Assembly: GCF_022458985.1 (NCBI RefSeq)
Contig: NC_061782.1
Location: 21,899,672-21,963,671, forward strand
Source of the DNA: Mugil cephalus
Taxonomy: Eukaryota > Chordata > Actinopteri > Mugiliformes > Mugilidae
Length of the DNA stretch: 64,000 nt
Direction: 5' to 3'
Under the pieces are notes generated by a model, which saw only the letters and a program-made list of their open reading frames with translations, had not been told where the DNA came from and did no database searches. How positions within the stretch are numbered: the first letter of the stretch is position 1; every line of letters starts with the position of its first letter. Shown one piece after another: positions 35,641 through 48,023 of the stretch. The position numbers and the translations under genes were made by a program.

Positions 35641-36895
35641 GAATTTGGAGGAATCTGACCCTGTCCTTGTTTCAGTTTGTTTTTTTGGATACTAGAGGAG
35701 CCACTTTCGCAGCTAAAACATACAAAAACTTATTTTTTCTCTGCGGGAGGTTTTAAAACAAACTATTTGACCTCAGCATAGTGACAAAAGAGACAGACAA
35801 AGCTGTTAGTGATCAAACTTAGTATTGGATGCATTAATCAGAAATCTATCCACAGACTTGCAGTGTGTTTGTGTGTTTCTTCATTTTGGTCTGCCCTAGT
35901 TCCTGCTCTGGCCCAGTCCCAGCAAGAACATCAGCACTGTGCTGAGGCTTTCCAGTCATTCCTTGGCCCGACAGCTTATGTTAGGGTTCCATCAGAAGTG
36001 TTTTGGTTATAACAGAGTGGAGAAGAGCCTCGCAAATGTGCTCACGTTGCCTCTGGTGGTGTTGTCATTCACATGCTTTGTCACAGAACTAGTTTTAGCT
36101 CATTTTACTTCGGAGTTCTTGGCATTCCTCAGTAGCAAAGTGGGACGGACCCAGTGGTGGCGAGGAAGTGAGGGGCTGGGTGAACTATAGTCTCCCTGCT
36201 CTTCCATTTACACAAATCTATGGTGTGTGATCGTGATCTCAGTCTCTCCTACTGTCAGTCCGGACGTGAACAGAACTGCGACGGCGTTCAGCAACAGAGC
36301 CGCTCACGTTTGATTACAGCCTGTGGTTAGTTGTAGAAACATAATGCTCTACGTCGCTGCCTTTTTGTGCTCGGCTCATTTCCTGTGCAAAGCATGTGAT
36401 CCTGGCATCACTCCGTCCATGCAGCGCTGCAACTCATGACCACGTGCCTCTTGTGTTGCTAATGTAACTAGCATCAACAGCCACAGTCATAAATTAAGCA
36501 ATGAATTATATGGCCAGGAAATGCCCCAGTGGTGAAATTGCTACACTTGGTATTCCTCCTACAATCCAGGCTTTGTAATAGCTCTCTAATGGATGTGTAC
36601 ATTTTGCGCAACTGGATACTGCATGCATCTGTGGGTTTCTGATAAGAGCCGGAATCTGGATTTTACGTCGTTTAATTTTCAGGGGTATCTTTACTTTTCG
36701 AAAAACTCTTATCTGTTGCAGACGTTCAGTTAGTTTTCACTCTGCATTTGAATGACAGTTTGTGTCATCTCTGCTCAGCCTTCGGTATATGAGTCATATG
36801 TGGTTTGATGTGTGATCACAAAGCATCTTAAGTGACTGAGTAGCCTGCAGGCGAGTGTGCTAATGCTCATATGACTGTGACATACAGGATGGGGG
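35641..36895. other. Non-coding stretch, possibly wipf1 intron
   Basis: A smaller CpG-rich patch lies at 36255-36312 (GAACTGCGACGGCGTTCAGC). No exon recognised. Confidence 0.35.
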
Positions 36896-36970
36896 TCTCT
36901 TCTCTTCTCTTCTCTTCTCTTCTCTTCTCTTCTCTTCTCTTCTCTTCTCTTCTCTTCTCTTCTCTTCTCT
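36896..36970. repeat. Perfect (TCTCT)15 tandem repeat
   Basis: Fifteen exact copies of the pentamer in 75 bases, with no mismatch. It produces a spurious REEKRREEK reading frame on the minus strand. Confidence 0.98.
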
Positions 36971-37319
36971 TGTCACCCATTTCTTTCCTTTGTAATTTTT
37001 TCCATTGAATCTCATTTGAATCAATATTAGTACCACATTCCGAATTCACCGACACATGACCTGTCTGGAGCTGCTTCTCAGGACAATGTGAGGAGTTGTC
37101 CTTTAAAGTCCACAGCAGACAACAGGAGACGGTTTGTGCAGGACGCCACTGACACTCATGAGTTGTGAATTTTACAGACAGTTACCTGGTCTTGTGACAC
37201 CTAAAGCTCAATCAGACGTTGCACCAACTGTAATCAGAACAAAAATGCTTTTAGCGAACACGTCAGTCAAAGCAGACTGGCTTCGGGTTATTTGGAGGCC
37301 ATCCAATGGGAAAAGTTAA

Positions 37320-37720
37320 GCTCCAGATAACCATGTAAACTCTCTATCTGATCGTTTCACTCTGGTTAGAATAAATCCATTCTTTCTTCGCTAAATATCA
37401 GTTGTCAAGACCAGTTTCCAAAAAGGACAGCGACACGGAGGTAGCAGAACGAGTTGAGCAGGCAAGCATTTGAAAAAAATGAATGGAGTTCGACTCAATG
37501 TGAACATTGGTGTAAAAAACTCAGGTCTGTCTGTGTCATTTTGTTTATTCAATGAAGTCAATGCTGTCAATTCTTGTTCTGTATATAAGGCAGATTTGGT
37601 GCTCCACAACAAGCAGAAACAACAGTATTCTGATTGATATTTTGCAGTTATTTTAGGCACCCCCTCAGATCTTATCTTGGGCGTTTCATTAAGCATCCAT
37701 GTAAACAGTCAAGTCGGAAC
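37320..37720. repeat. Dispersed short element, CATGTAAAC family, copy B
   Basis: ACCATGTAAACTCTCTATCT, GTTTCACTCTGGTT and GAATAAATCC repeat the left part of copy A (10018). TTTGGTGCTCCACAACAAGC and a final CATCCATGTAAACAGTC follow. Probably a non-autonomous transposon. Ends approximate. Confidence 0.5.
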
Positions 37721-40647
37721 CTAGAATCCGAAATATTTCTGGCAAAGATATATCGTCCATATAAGCGCGGCCGCTGTCAGCCTACTAGAGAGATGGCAAG
37801 TGAAGTGTGTTTCATGTCCGCACCCACCGATTCAGACATTTGCATTTACACATTCACTTCTGTAGTTAATGTCTTGAATGTCGTTCCGGCCTGCAGTGTA
37901 CGTGTGAAAATGCCTATAAGATCTTGCGAAACGCTGAGGCTCCGCTCAAGGTTGGCGCTTATGTAAACGGGTAACAGAGAGGAAATATTGAAAGCACCGA
38001 GACACGGCCTTGCTTTGGAAAAATTCTGATTCTGTGATAATATGTGGCTCTGTAGAATATACAGGGATTGTGCAACATTACAAATGCAGTAAAACATAAC
38101 ACGACAGCCCTTAAAAGGCATCAAGCTCTTTGGTTTGCACAGATTGCATTATGCCATGATTATTTATATTTCCCTCTGCATAGTGTGCAGACGACAGGTT
38201 GGTAAATCACAGCATAAAGCCTGCTATAAGTACTTGTGTTCCCGGGGAGGTCTTTGCTGTAGCATAATCAGTTTCCAATGAAAAGACTCCAGACCAACTT
38301 ACTTAAGATAATTTGTGGGTGTGGACGTTAGTGTGGTTTCAGGGCTATGTTGGTAAAGCAGAGGTTTAACGTTGTAAAGAATTCATATATTTAGATGCCC
38401 TTGGAGAGTTGATTTAAAAGATCAATATCTCTCTCGTATTTAGTCAGTTAAATATGAAGCCATCGTAAATTACTGTAGCGTCGCACAAAGACTGAAAACA
38501 GGAAAGCTGATAGTCATGCTCTGTAGCAGAATTGGGCAGAATTAGTCTCCCTCACTGACACCTATTGTATCATTTGTTTCTCCCTAAAGCCTGATATCCA
38601 TGTTCTCCTCTCACTCTGCCAGTACATGTGGAACTGTTCCTTTTGTTAGAGCCTTATTTGTTGCTGTTCAGCTGAATATGATACAAGAGTATTCCTTATC
38701 TTGTTATCGGGGTCTGCTACAGTTACAGCCTGAATTGCTGATGGTGCAGTCACAGAGCAGAGCATTATGTCATGGGAAAACCTCTCAGACATCATACAGG
38801 ATAGCAGAAAAGGAAAAACGGTGGCCAGAAAAAGTGGAAAAAGAAAACGTGAAAGACCTGGTAACTGTTTGACCTTTCTTCCTACCACACTCAAAGCTGT
38901 ACTGAGTCATCTAAAGCTATGTTTCACCTAACGTCCACATACTGCATGGCATTGTATTCTAATGTAAATGTTTTTTTCATACTTGCACATTTAGACAGGG
39001 TCGGAAAAAACAGTTATTGACATTTTTGCGGTGCCCAATGCTGTGTCTGAAAAGGTGAAGAGTTTCAGGAACAGCCCAGATGTTGGTGAAACAAACTCTT
39101 GTGTTTTAACCTCTTCATGGGGATGGTTTTTGGAAGATTCTTTCATTTCCAGTCAGTCTGGCTGTATCGGTTTCACAACCAGAAATGACAGTAAAGGCTC
39201 TTCACATGTGGAGTTCCTGCTGCCCATTTGGTTTTGGTGAAGGCTATGTGCTGATTTAACAGTGTGAGCGTGCTTTCTTGGTGCATTACTCAACTGCAGC
39301 AGCCTCTGTGGGGAACAGTGGCCTTTTTATATGGTTAACTAAAGTACCAGCTCAGACGCGATTTTCCCCTCACTGGAGTCTGGTAAAAAAAAAAACAAAA
39401 ACAAAAAAAAACAGCTGAGTACACGGGAGAGGTCCAAGGTGTCTCTTTAGAACGCAGCTCTGCCGCTGCTGCAGTTGGCTGGAACGAGGAGGTGCGAGTA
39501 CTGAAGTGCAGCCGATGGTGGGTTGGCAGACTGCCTCTGACTGTGTTGCGAGGCAGGAAGTGTGACACTGAGAGCTCAGGAAGCGGCTGCTGTGGAGCTA
39601 TGCTAACCCCCTTTTGTCCAGCAGAAATATGGGCTGGGATCAATTCACTTTCAGCTGTACTTCATTTTCTATGAGCAAAGTAAAACAGTTGGGCTCCAAT
39701 TTCCTGAGAATATGCAGGATGCAGTGAATTTATAAAGAATTGATAACTCTGTAATCTGTCACCTCGGCTCTCTCCCCATCTCTCCCGTGGCATTTTATAT
39801 TTTGCCATTGTGGTGAGATCAGTGTGCATGGGTCAAAATGAAAGCCAAACGTTGGTGTTAAATATAGAGTACAGCAAGCAAGTGAATAATCGCCTCTCCG
39901 CTTTGATAACTCGTCAGCTTTTCTTTCTCTTCTGCTCTCAGGGCTCACAGAGGAAGTAAAGTGCCCAGCCAATTGTGTGCATTGTGTATCAAACGCAATT
40001 TTAGTGCATACGGATTTTTTTCTCTTTCTTTCATTCTCCTTTTTTTAACATTGTAACACGATGAACGAGAGCACTTGTTGCTTGTCTTGCCCAATTTGTC
40101 TGCCATCGAATACAAACATGCTCGCTTGAGAAGGAGATCATTATCAGTTTGGTATAAAATGGAGAAGTGTGATACACATTTTTTTTTTAAAAACAATGAA
40201 GTTTGCGCCCAGTTTGATTTTTAGGCATTTGTCACTAATCATCAAGTTTGTGTCAACAAAATAACTTTTTCAATGTGAGAAGCTAAATGCTCGATGAAAC
40301 AATCCAGGATTGAGCAGCTTCAGTGGATAGATGCACTCTCTCAATGTGTCAAATGCCCTCCACAAACGTCACATTTACGTATATTATATCCTATAATCTT
40401 GTTGCAGACTTCGCTTTAATCCGCATCCCCTCTGGGAACTCCACCGCCCTTCCCCCCTCGCCCAGGTGGGGGAACTGAAAAAGGAGAAGTAGTGTGTGTG
40501 CCGCATATAAGATATGTGTTGAAGTGGGACTTCTCTGAATTTGTGATGTCAGTTTAGAGGAAGAGGAATCAAGAAGTTATACCCAGTACTGAATGTTTTT
40601 CAGAGGCGTTCAGATGCAGCTAATCTTCTGCTTTTTTCTGTTTTCAG
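37721..40647. other. Non-coding stretch, possibly wipf1 intron
   Basis: No exon recognised. A purine-rich A/C tract sits near 39384-39412. Confidence 0.35.
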
Positions 40648-40755
40648 CTGCATGTTGCTGCTCTTCACTTTTTGCCTTTTTATGAGGAATGAACTAAGGT
40701 GCTTCTTCTACTGTCTTCTGAACCTACTGCTGATTCTTCTATGGACACAGATTGA
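40648..40755 (+). other. Candidate exon, 108 nt, with small hydrophobic reading frame
   Basis: CTTTTTTCTGTTTTCAG is a strong acceptor and ATTGA/GTAAGTTG a strong donor. The segment could be a 5' non-coding exon of wipf1. If read without splicing, an ATG at 40652 opens 35 codons ending at TAA 40757-40759. The peptide is strongly hydrophobic (CFFYCLLNLLLILLWTQIE at its end), as a membrane micropeptide or signal peptide would be, but T-rich sequence gives this by chance. Confidence 0.3.
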
Positions 40756-41779
40756 GTAAGTTGACTCTCTATAACTGTCAGATTTATAGATTCATAGCGA
40801 AGTGGTGAGCGATAGAAATGGGTAGATCCAAATAGGGTCGTTTTTATTAGTGCTCATCAAATTATTTGTTACACTGCTGATGTATATTGCAATAGGTGTG
40901 CCTCTGTCAAGTCCCATTTAAAGCTAAGAGTGTGTCTGTTTGAATTCCACTCCTGGCTTTTGCAATAATACACTGTATATACCACGTCAGCCCTCTGACT
41001 AACATCTGTTAGCAAATTTAGCAAATCTGTTAGCAAATCCAGGAATCTTAGCAGAGGAGGAAGAGTGTTGAGTGATGGACCAGCTTTAGTCACATGTTAT
41101 ATACTAGTTCTTATAAGTTAGTAAATATTGCTCAGCCTCTTCAAGTATGTGTAATCCAGACAGTTACGCATAATTTAATAATCTGCAGGAATTTATTCTA
41201 CATAAAATAATTGGTACCACATTGAGCATTTGTTATCATTTAAGCAGGTTTACTTCAGTAAAAAAGAAACCCATAGATTAGGACTTCAAAGTCAAACCCC
41301 TCGGTGAGTTAGTGACTGCGATTGCAGTGTTAGGGTCGCTGGTGACGCTTTTTCAGGCCTTCGCTGCAGCTCTTGCTTTACTTTCAGCTCTTTCATGTCA
41401 TGGACACTCTCTGACTTTAGTCTGGTCTTCACCAAGTGGGACTGGGCCGGAATCAATTGAATTGTGCCCACTTCTCCATCCTGAATAGCTTTTTGTTTGT
41501 GTTAGGGTTGTGACACACCAAGCTGACAATTGGCCGTTCTCTGGTGTCAGGCCACCGATGAGTTTCTGTGACCCTAGGCTTTCCGGTGTCGTCGTGCACC
41601 GTTGGTACAAGTCCAACCCGTGCCGATTTAGCATGTTGTGTATGTGCTAGTCCTTTTCTTTTCATCTAATCTGAATTTTCAAACGTACAAACATGATCAT
41701 CTAGGATTAATAAAATACAGTCAAACCAGTCAACATGTTTCTGGCCAACTCTGTCCAGCAGTTATTAGTGCTTACTAGC
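40756..41779. other. Non-coding stretch, possibly wipf1 intron
   Basis: No feature recognised. Minus-strand frames at 41398-41665 show no family resemblance. Confidence 0.35.
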
Positions 41780-42115
41780 AGCCGACTCCTCCTTTTGGAG
41801 GCATAACAGGTGTCCCTTGTGCCCCCAAAACAGTGATGACTCGTCAGAGAATGGACATGGGCCTTCTGAGGGTGTCCTGTGGTGTCTGACAATAGAATGT
41901 TATTATTGGGGGTTATTATTGGGTTGAGGGCAGGGGCCTTTGTGGATCAAGCTTGTTTTAATGCATCCCCCAGATAATTCATCAGTTTGTGGTGTGAAAA
42001 TGTGATCTGGTCTAGGTGGGTGGTACATGTCTAAGTGACAGCCACATGAATGTCCCAGCAGAACACTGAATTGTCAGTAGATGGTTAATATTACCTTTCC
42101 TGGCATCGGTCAAAA
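41780..42115 (-). mobile_element. Tc1/mariner 3' remnant, minus strand
   Basis: On the minus strand the order is TTCTGCTGGGACATTCATGT, GACATGTACCACCCACCTA, then GTCAGACACCACAGGACACC and CTGTTTTGGGGGCACAAG. These match the second half of the Tc1 transposase also seen at 19040-19612, with two deletions. No reading frame survives. Confidence 0.7.
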
Positions 42116-44316
42116 TGTCTATCAAGTGGTTCGCCACTTAGTTATCTTGTGTGCATCTTTTTTTTTTTTTCTTTTTTCACTGTAGCCACTTTGTAAATCG
42201 ACTGTGCACTGGTAGGTGTTTTTGTTGTCCACTTGCTTGGTCAACACTTCAAACATCACGTAGTATGCTTTATTTTTATTTCAAATTGAACAAGCTGAAT
42301 CAGCCTTTCACATCACATTTTCCCACTGTAGGACCAAAGGTTCTTTGTAGGAAGTGGTTTATGCCTTTGAGGAAAACCTGAGATCGTGATATTTGACATG
42401 CCAAGACTTTAGATTTGATGACTTAAAAAGATTCTCCTAACTCTGCTAAAATTTTGCCACAGCCCACATTAAATGTATCTTCTGTTTAGCCGTGTATATC
42501 AAGAGAATAAATGAAGACACACGGTTATTACCAAAGACCTCGGAGATAAATACATTAGGACCTTTCATTGGTTTGAGTCATCTGTGAATGTTTCAATTGT
42601 GAAATCTATTCTTATTCAATTCTTTGTTTAAAGAATGTTCAGGAGGTAAAATTACCCCGCTGAGTTGAGGACTAAAATAAGAGCAATAGAACCATGCGCT
42701 GCCAGATACAGCTGGTCTGTGAAGGTATGTATATGTGTGTATATGTGTGTGAGCAAGTGCATGTGAACTCACCACAGGATGTTATCTTAGCCACTCAGCA
42801 CTGTTTCTGCACAACCTCAGACACATTTATTACAACCATTCAAAAAGACCCTTTCCCCGAGCTCCAAGATTTGGATCTTTTTCTGATTGACTGCAGTGCA
42901 CATTTAGTTTTATCCCCAGTGGCGACAGGGATATAGCAAATATTGGATTACACTAGGTGTGTTTGATTTTCCTGATGTTTTCTGGTGACATAACGTTTGC
43001 TACCAGGTTTTCTAGGAACTTGGGTGGAGTTGAGTAAAATGTCGTGGGAGATATTGCCATAATAATATACCAAAACTATATGTTCCTATACGTTTTTTTT
43101 AGTAATCCAAATATCATACTTATCTAAGATAATTTGCTCTACTTTAACTTTTTGATGTAAATTTGATGGCTTCACTACTCATCAGGCCACCAAATTGCAT
43201 TACTTCAGTCTATGAGATGCTTCAAGTCAGTAATCAAGTAGTGTATCCGTGTGTGATGTTAAGGAAACGTTTTATATACTCAAGTGAAAAATGTCTCCTG
43301 TGTTGTGATTTTAAATCATGTGTGCACACGAAGCAACTCTAACGAGGTGGCGCAGCACAGGAGGTCCAGCGGCAGGATGAAGAATCCGTTTTATGGCCAC
43401 GTGTAAGCTGAAACATATGTGAACCACACTCGGCGTGTTTTGTCTTGACGGTGTCTCTTCAAAGGGTTTGTGTCCTCTTAATCCCTCATGTCTGCTGCCC
43501 CGCTCCTCTCTCTCTCCGTCTGTCAAAGGAGCCATTGTGCCTAATATTAGGCTGCGTGTGTGAGTAAGCGATAGAGGGAGAAGTAGCGCTTCGTATTTTA
43601 AATTTCAACACACAGGGCTGTTTCCTACAGCGGAAGTTCATGTCTCTCTGCGTTTAGTCTGCGCTGCTTCGGCGTCATCTGTAACTGACACACAGCTAAC
43701 GTTTTGTTCCAGTTCACTTTTTAAATTTAGAAATATTTCTGAAGTGCCTCGTGGCCAGAGTGCTAACGAGTAAACTGAAACGAGGGAGGAGTTTTCCATC
43801 GCGCTTTCTTTCAACATGTGAGGGACTTGGTGTAAATCATCTGCTGGTCCTACATCTGCTCTTGTGTTAGTGTCATGTCATCACACAGGAAATTAGGTGA
43901 CTTGTTAGTCACTGCATCCTGAGCAGCGCCGTGAAAGCGTCTCGGCCATGTTTGAACTAACAGATGTAACACTTGACGGCCTTCGGCCTCAGCTCTGCCC
44001 CGATAACCAGTCAACAGTTTAGTATAGCTACACGGCTACACACAGAGGAGAAGGCCAAAGAGAAACGTGTTTCTTAGCTAGTTTGAAATATACATCTGTC
44101 AGTTTGGCTCCAAATATTAGTAATCCGCAGCCAGCTTCTCTATTTCCTGTTCAGATAAAGTTTGTCTTTTTCAGCCAAAACTTTACTCTAATCAAGATTG
44201 TTTAATTTGATTTAACTGCCTAAATATGACTAACGGTTTTCTATATGTCTCACTGTTTTTCCAAACTTTCTTTCTCCTCCTAATCTTTATTAGTAGCAAG
44301 GCATGTCTTGATTGAA
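42116..44316. other. Non-coding stretch, possibly wipf1 intron
   Basis: A moderately CpG-containing patch at 43610-43680 (GCGTTTAGTCTGCGCTGC) could be an alternative promoter. No exon called. Confidence 0.3.
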
Positions 44317-44341
44317 CAGATAATGCACCGTGCATTATCTG
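44317..44341. repeat. Near-perfect 25-bp palindrome
   Basis: CAGATAATGCAC at 44317-44328 and GTGCATTATCTG at 44330-44341 are exact complements around a single central C. Confidence 0.9.
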
Positions 44342-47017
44342 ACAGACCTGGGTGTATATGCAAGACATCTTATTTGTGTATGTGGCAATGCTTCTCTGTT
44401 ATAACAAGGGATGGAAATGGATCATATTTTATTAATAGCAATGTCAGTATTGATCATTTTTATTGGTCTGATCCTTCATGAAGTCCCTCACTGATCCTTG
44501 TGTGTGTAGTTCGGAGCCGGTGTGTGAGGAGAGCCGGTTGTAGCCGGACGCTAAGCTGTAGCAGTGGTCTGTCCGTCCACACCCAGCATTAACTGGTGAG
44601 ATCTGGTTGCTCAGACCACGGTTGGAGGTGGTCTGTTCCCTGTACGTCCACATTCATAGAATAAACACACAGTGCATGCTGGGTCCCAACGATAATTATG
44701 TCAATTGTTTTTCACTTTCTACAGAATCACTCAAAGGTATCTCTCTCATCATCTAAAATTGACACAATACGGGAATATTCGTACAGAATTAGTTTTGTTT
44801 CGTTGGACCAAGAAAATATCTGTTAGCGTACCAGCTCTCCTGCTAAAGTAAACAATGTTGTCAGTATTTTAGATGTTAACTGGTGTAATCAAAATATAAA
44901 ATTAAAATGGTTAATTTCCCATATTTGCAACATCATTACGAACATTACAAGAGGGATGATATGTTTATAAGAGTGGTTATTCAAGTTCAATAAGGAGCAT
45001 GCTGCTAGTTGGCACTTGTGTCAGGTCTAGAACCGGTTCTTCATTTCCGTCCAGGCTCCTTGCTTTTGGTGCACGAGCTTGACGCTTAAAACGTGCAGCT
45101 GTCAGGAAAAAATGCCAACACTGATTGAACAGGAAGTAATAAGGCGTACAAACCTGATATGTTTGGTATTTTTGAAACTGGTTCTTGATTCCCGTCCCAA
45201 GCTGTATTTCCAGGTCGGTATGAGTAACCGTATAAGTTCCACACGCTGAAAGTCTAGCCTCGAGTGTTAACAGTCTTATCATTGAAAAGACAGAGCGCAT
45301 TGAAATATTGAATGCAGCTGCACTGGCTGCTCCAGCTTTTCTACACCGATTTAAAAAGAACTACACAATGTCATGGATAAGGTTTCTGTATGTTCCACTT
45401 TCCTCATAACACAGTTGGTCATCATGCTGACCCTGCATGATCTCTGCAATAGTAATGTTTTCTACTTTACTGCTGCAGACATCAGCCTCTGTGGGGAGGA
45501 TGGCAGGTGTATGCTTGGCTCTCTCTTTTCTTCCATCATTGTTTATGCTCGGAAAGGATTGATGGCTATATTAAAGATAAACGTGAACAGTTCATCTGTC
45601 ATGCTATCCACAGATGGTCATATTGTGTTAGGGTAGTGCTAGTAGGTTGATATGTGCAATAAACACATATGTTTGTCTGTGTGGACCTCAGTTGATACTA
45701 AAGTAGGCTGGTAGGTTTGGGTTTATGGGCATATTTCAGCCACTATGTAACCTGAGTTGATATTGGTGTCATGCAAGAAGTGAAGCTACTGGGTTCGTGT
45801 TGGTTTGCTGGTGGTGATCACACATTCAACTTTTCTCTGCTCATTTTTTTTCGTTTGGTTTCATAAAGCAGGAACTTCAAAACTTGCCAGCAGCGAAGAC
45901 AGCTCGTTGCAAGCAGGGCATACAGTTTGAGTGACAAGTTGGTGAAACGGTTGAGCCAAGAGGAAGAAAGAGGGGCGATAAACAAAGGCGATGTTGTGGG
46001 GATGCACACTTGAGAGAGAAAAGGAAGGAGGAGGAGGAGGAGGAGCATATTAAAATGATGCGTAGCTTTAGTGTAAAGGTATCATCCTGACAACCGGATG
46101 GCTGCGGTGCTGGAGGCGCGTGGTGACTTCCTGTTTGTCAGCAGCATGCAGGAAGTAAGAGGCCTCCTGAGGATGGTCTGAGTTTGTCTGAGTATAAATG
46201 AAGTGAGAGGCCGAGCTGTGTGAGTATTTTGCCACCTGAAAAAGGCTGATTTGTGTTTAAATCCGAATATGTGAGTGAGAATCTTGAATATTCACTTAAC
46301 CTTTACCTCCTGTGATCTGGCTTGTCTAACTTTCTTTGTAGTTTGCGGCAGTTTTCCACGCTCTACCTCTATGATCTTAGTGCAGGTAGTGTCTTTGTAA
46401 GCTCTGCTAAAACAGGTGAAATGATTCCTATGGAAGTGATATCACAGGCATGCATTTGTAGCTACTGTCCTTTCCAAGATGAGGATTGGAGTCTGTTACC
46501 AGACTATACCGTTTATATGGGGATCTGTTATATATATAGTGTTGTATCAGGTTCTTGTCATCATTTTTAATATTACATTTTATTTAATTTTATTTAAATT
46601 CCACGATTCAAAAATGAATATCCTAAAGTGGATCTCTAGACAGAATCAGTCAGGCCTGAAAGCTGCAGCTGCGTTGCTTCTTTCACGCTTGCTGCACCTC
46701 TGGGCAAACAAGAGTGAGTGTGCCTGCAGTGTTTAATGGATGTGCGCTGACGCTGCATTCAGCTTGTTTGCAGTAGATTCCCGGAATGGTTTATAAAATG
46801 TGCAATTAAAAGGCAAACCTCGAGTGAGGTTATGCTTGTCTTGTCAGTGTCGCAATAATGCTCATGGATGGGTGGTATTTATTGCAAATGCGATAAATCT
46901 ACGTTGTCACAGTCACAGGATGGATCTTTTGAGATTCGTCTCTCGTCTAAATGATTCCTTTAGTAGTTAAGAGGCCACTTGAATGAGGTCTGAAGCATGT
47001 TCAAGAAAGGTAATAAG
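44342..47017. other. Non-coding stretch, possibly wipf1 intron
   Basis: A weak duplication is visible: GAACCGGTTCTTCATTTCCG near 45030 and AACTGGTTCTTGATTCCCG near 45177. A short GGA run lies at 46026-46043. No exon recognised. Confidence 0.35.
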
Positions 47018-47067
47018 TATATATATATATAGATATATATATATAGATATATATATATAGATATATA
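47018..47067. repeat. AT-rich tandem array, 14-bp period
   Basis: AGAT recurs at 47031, 47045 and 47059 within alternating TA, giving about three and a half units of a 14-bp repeat. A fragment of the dispersed repeat seen at 35385 starts immediately after (about 47072). Confidence 0.85.
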
Positions 47068-47115
47068 GTATCCAGACCTGGGTAACTGACAATCTTCGTA
47101 GACAACATTTAGAAT

Positions 47116-47980
47116 GGTCATGCTGTAATACCATCATTGCTGCACTGACTGCATATTACACCATTCACTTTGTGACAGTGGCAGCACGTTTTGAGGTTCC
47201 GTTTTCGGGAACTTAATTTAAGTTCCTGAAACATTTCTGTATTTTTGGGGGATTTAAACGTTTCCTTCACACACCGCTAAAGTCTACAGTTTACTTTCAC
47301 CTCTTGCATGAATTAACCATCTTGCAAACCAGAATCAAAGTATTTGGGAGGATTTACAGTTTGTTGCTTTAAATCCTTGAAAGCATTCAGCAAAGAAAAT
47401 TATATAATTTAAAAAAATTTGGTTAAGTTTTCCAGTTCACACCCAATTTTGTGAAGCAAATTAAAATGTCCTCAACCGAAACCTGGGTGGAGTTGAACTG
47501 AGGTGAACAAGCCGCAGTAGATGGCTGTGATCGATTGACAGTTGAGCAAATAACCCCCCGAAATCAATCTGTGTTTCTGCAAACGGATTCTCAAATTTGT
47601 CACCAACATTAATTGAAGGAAATGAAAGTACTGTGACTACAGGTGCTTGTGTACAAAACCCGGAGACAAATTTTCAGGACAAAAGTTCAGTGCAGTCATA
47701 TGGTTATAACCCACACAGATTCTAGCATCTACCTGTCATCACATGAGCTACAGCTGATGGCACATGTACATTGTCTTTTGTTAATTGAACTTATATGTTA
47801 AACTTAATTAATTATCTAACTATTATTTGAGTGCTAAACAGTGTGAGGACCCCTGCTTGTTTTTGATGTACAAATATTTTACCTGTGAACTGTTGTGAAC
47901 TTGCTGTTGACAGAAACAAGTAAAAGTTAAGAATTATAAATCGAAATAGTGATTAAACATTTGTGTGATATCTTCTTCAG
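47116..47980. other. Intron sequence upstream of the first wipf1 coding exon
   Basis: No feature recognised. Ends in the acceptor TATCTTCTTCAG at 47980. Confidence 0.4.
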
Positions 47981-48023
47981 GGTGCAGCGTCCAGTGCAGA
48001 TAGAATAAAACGGAGAGCGGAAG

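Noticed and set aside
36867..37055. Minus-strand frame rich in REEKRREEK
   Set aside because: It is produced entirely by the (TCTCT)15 simple repeat.
45373..45636. 87-codon plus-strand frame
   Set aside because: No acceptor or donor fits it and no family resemblance; treated as chance.
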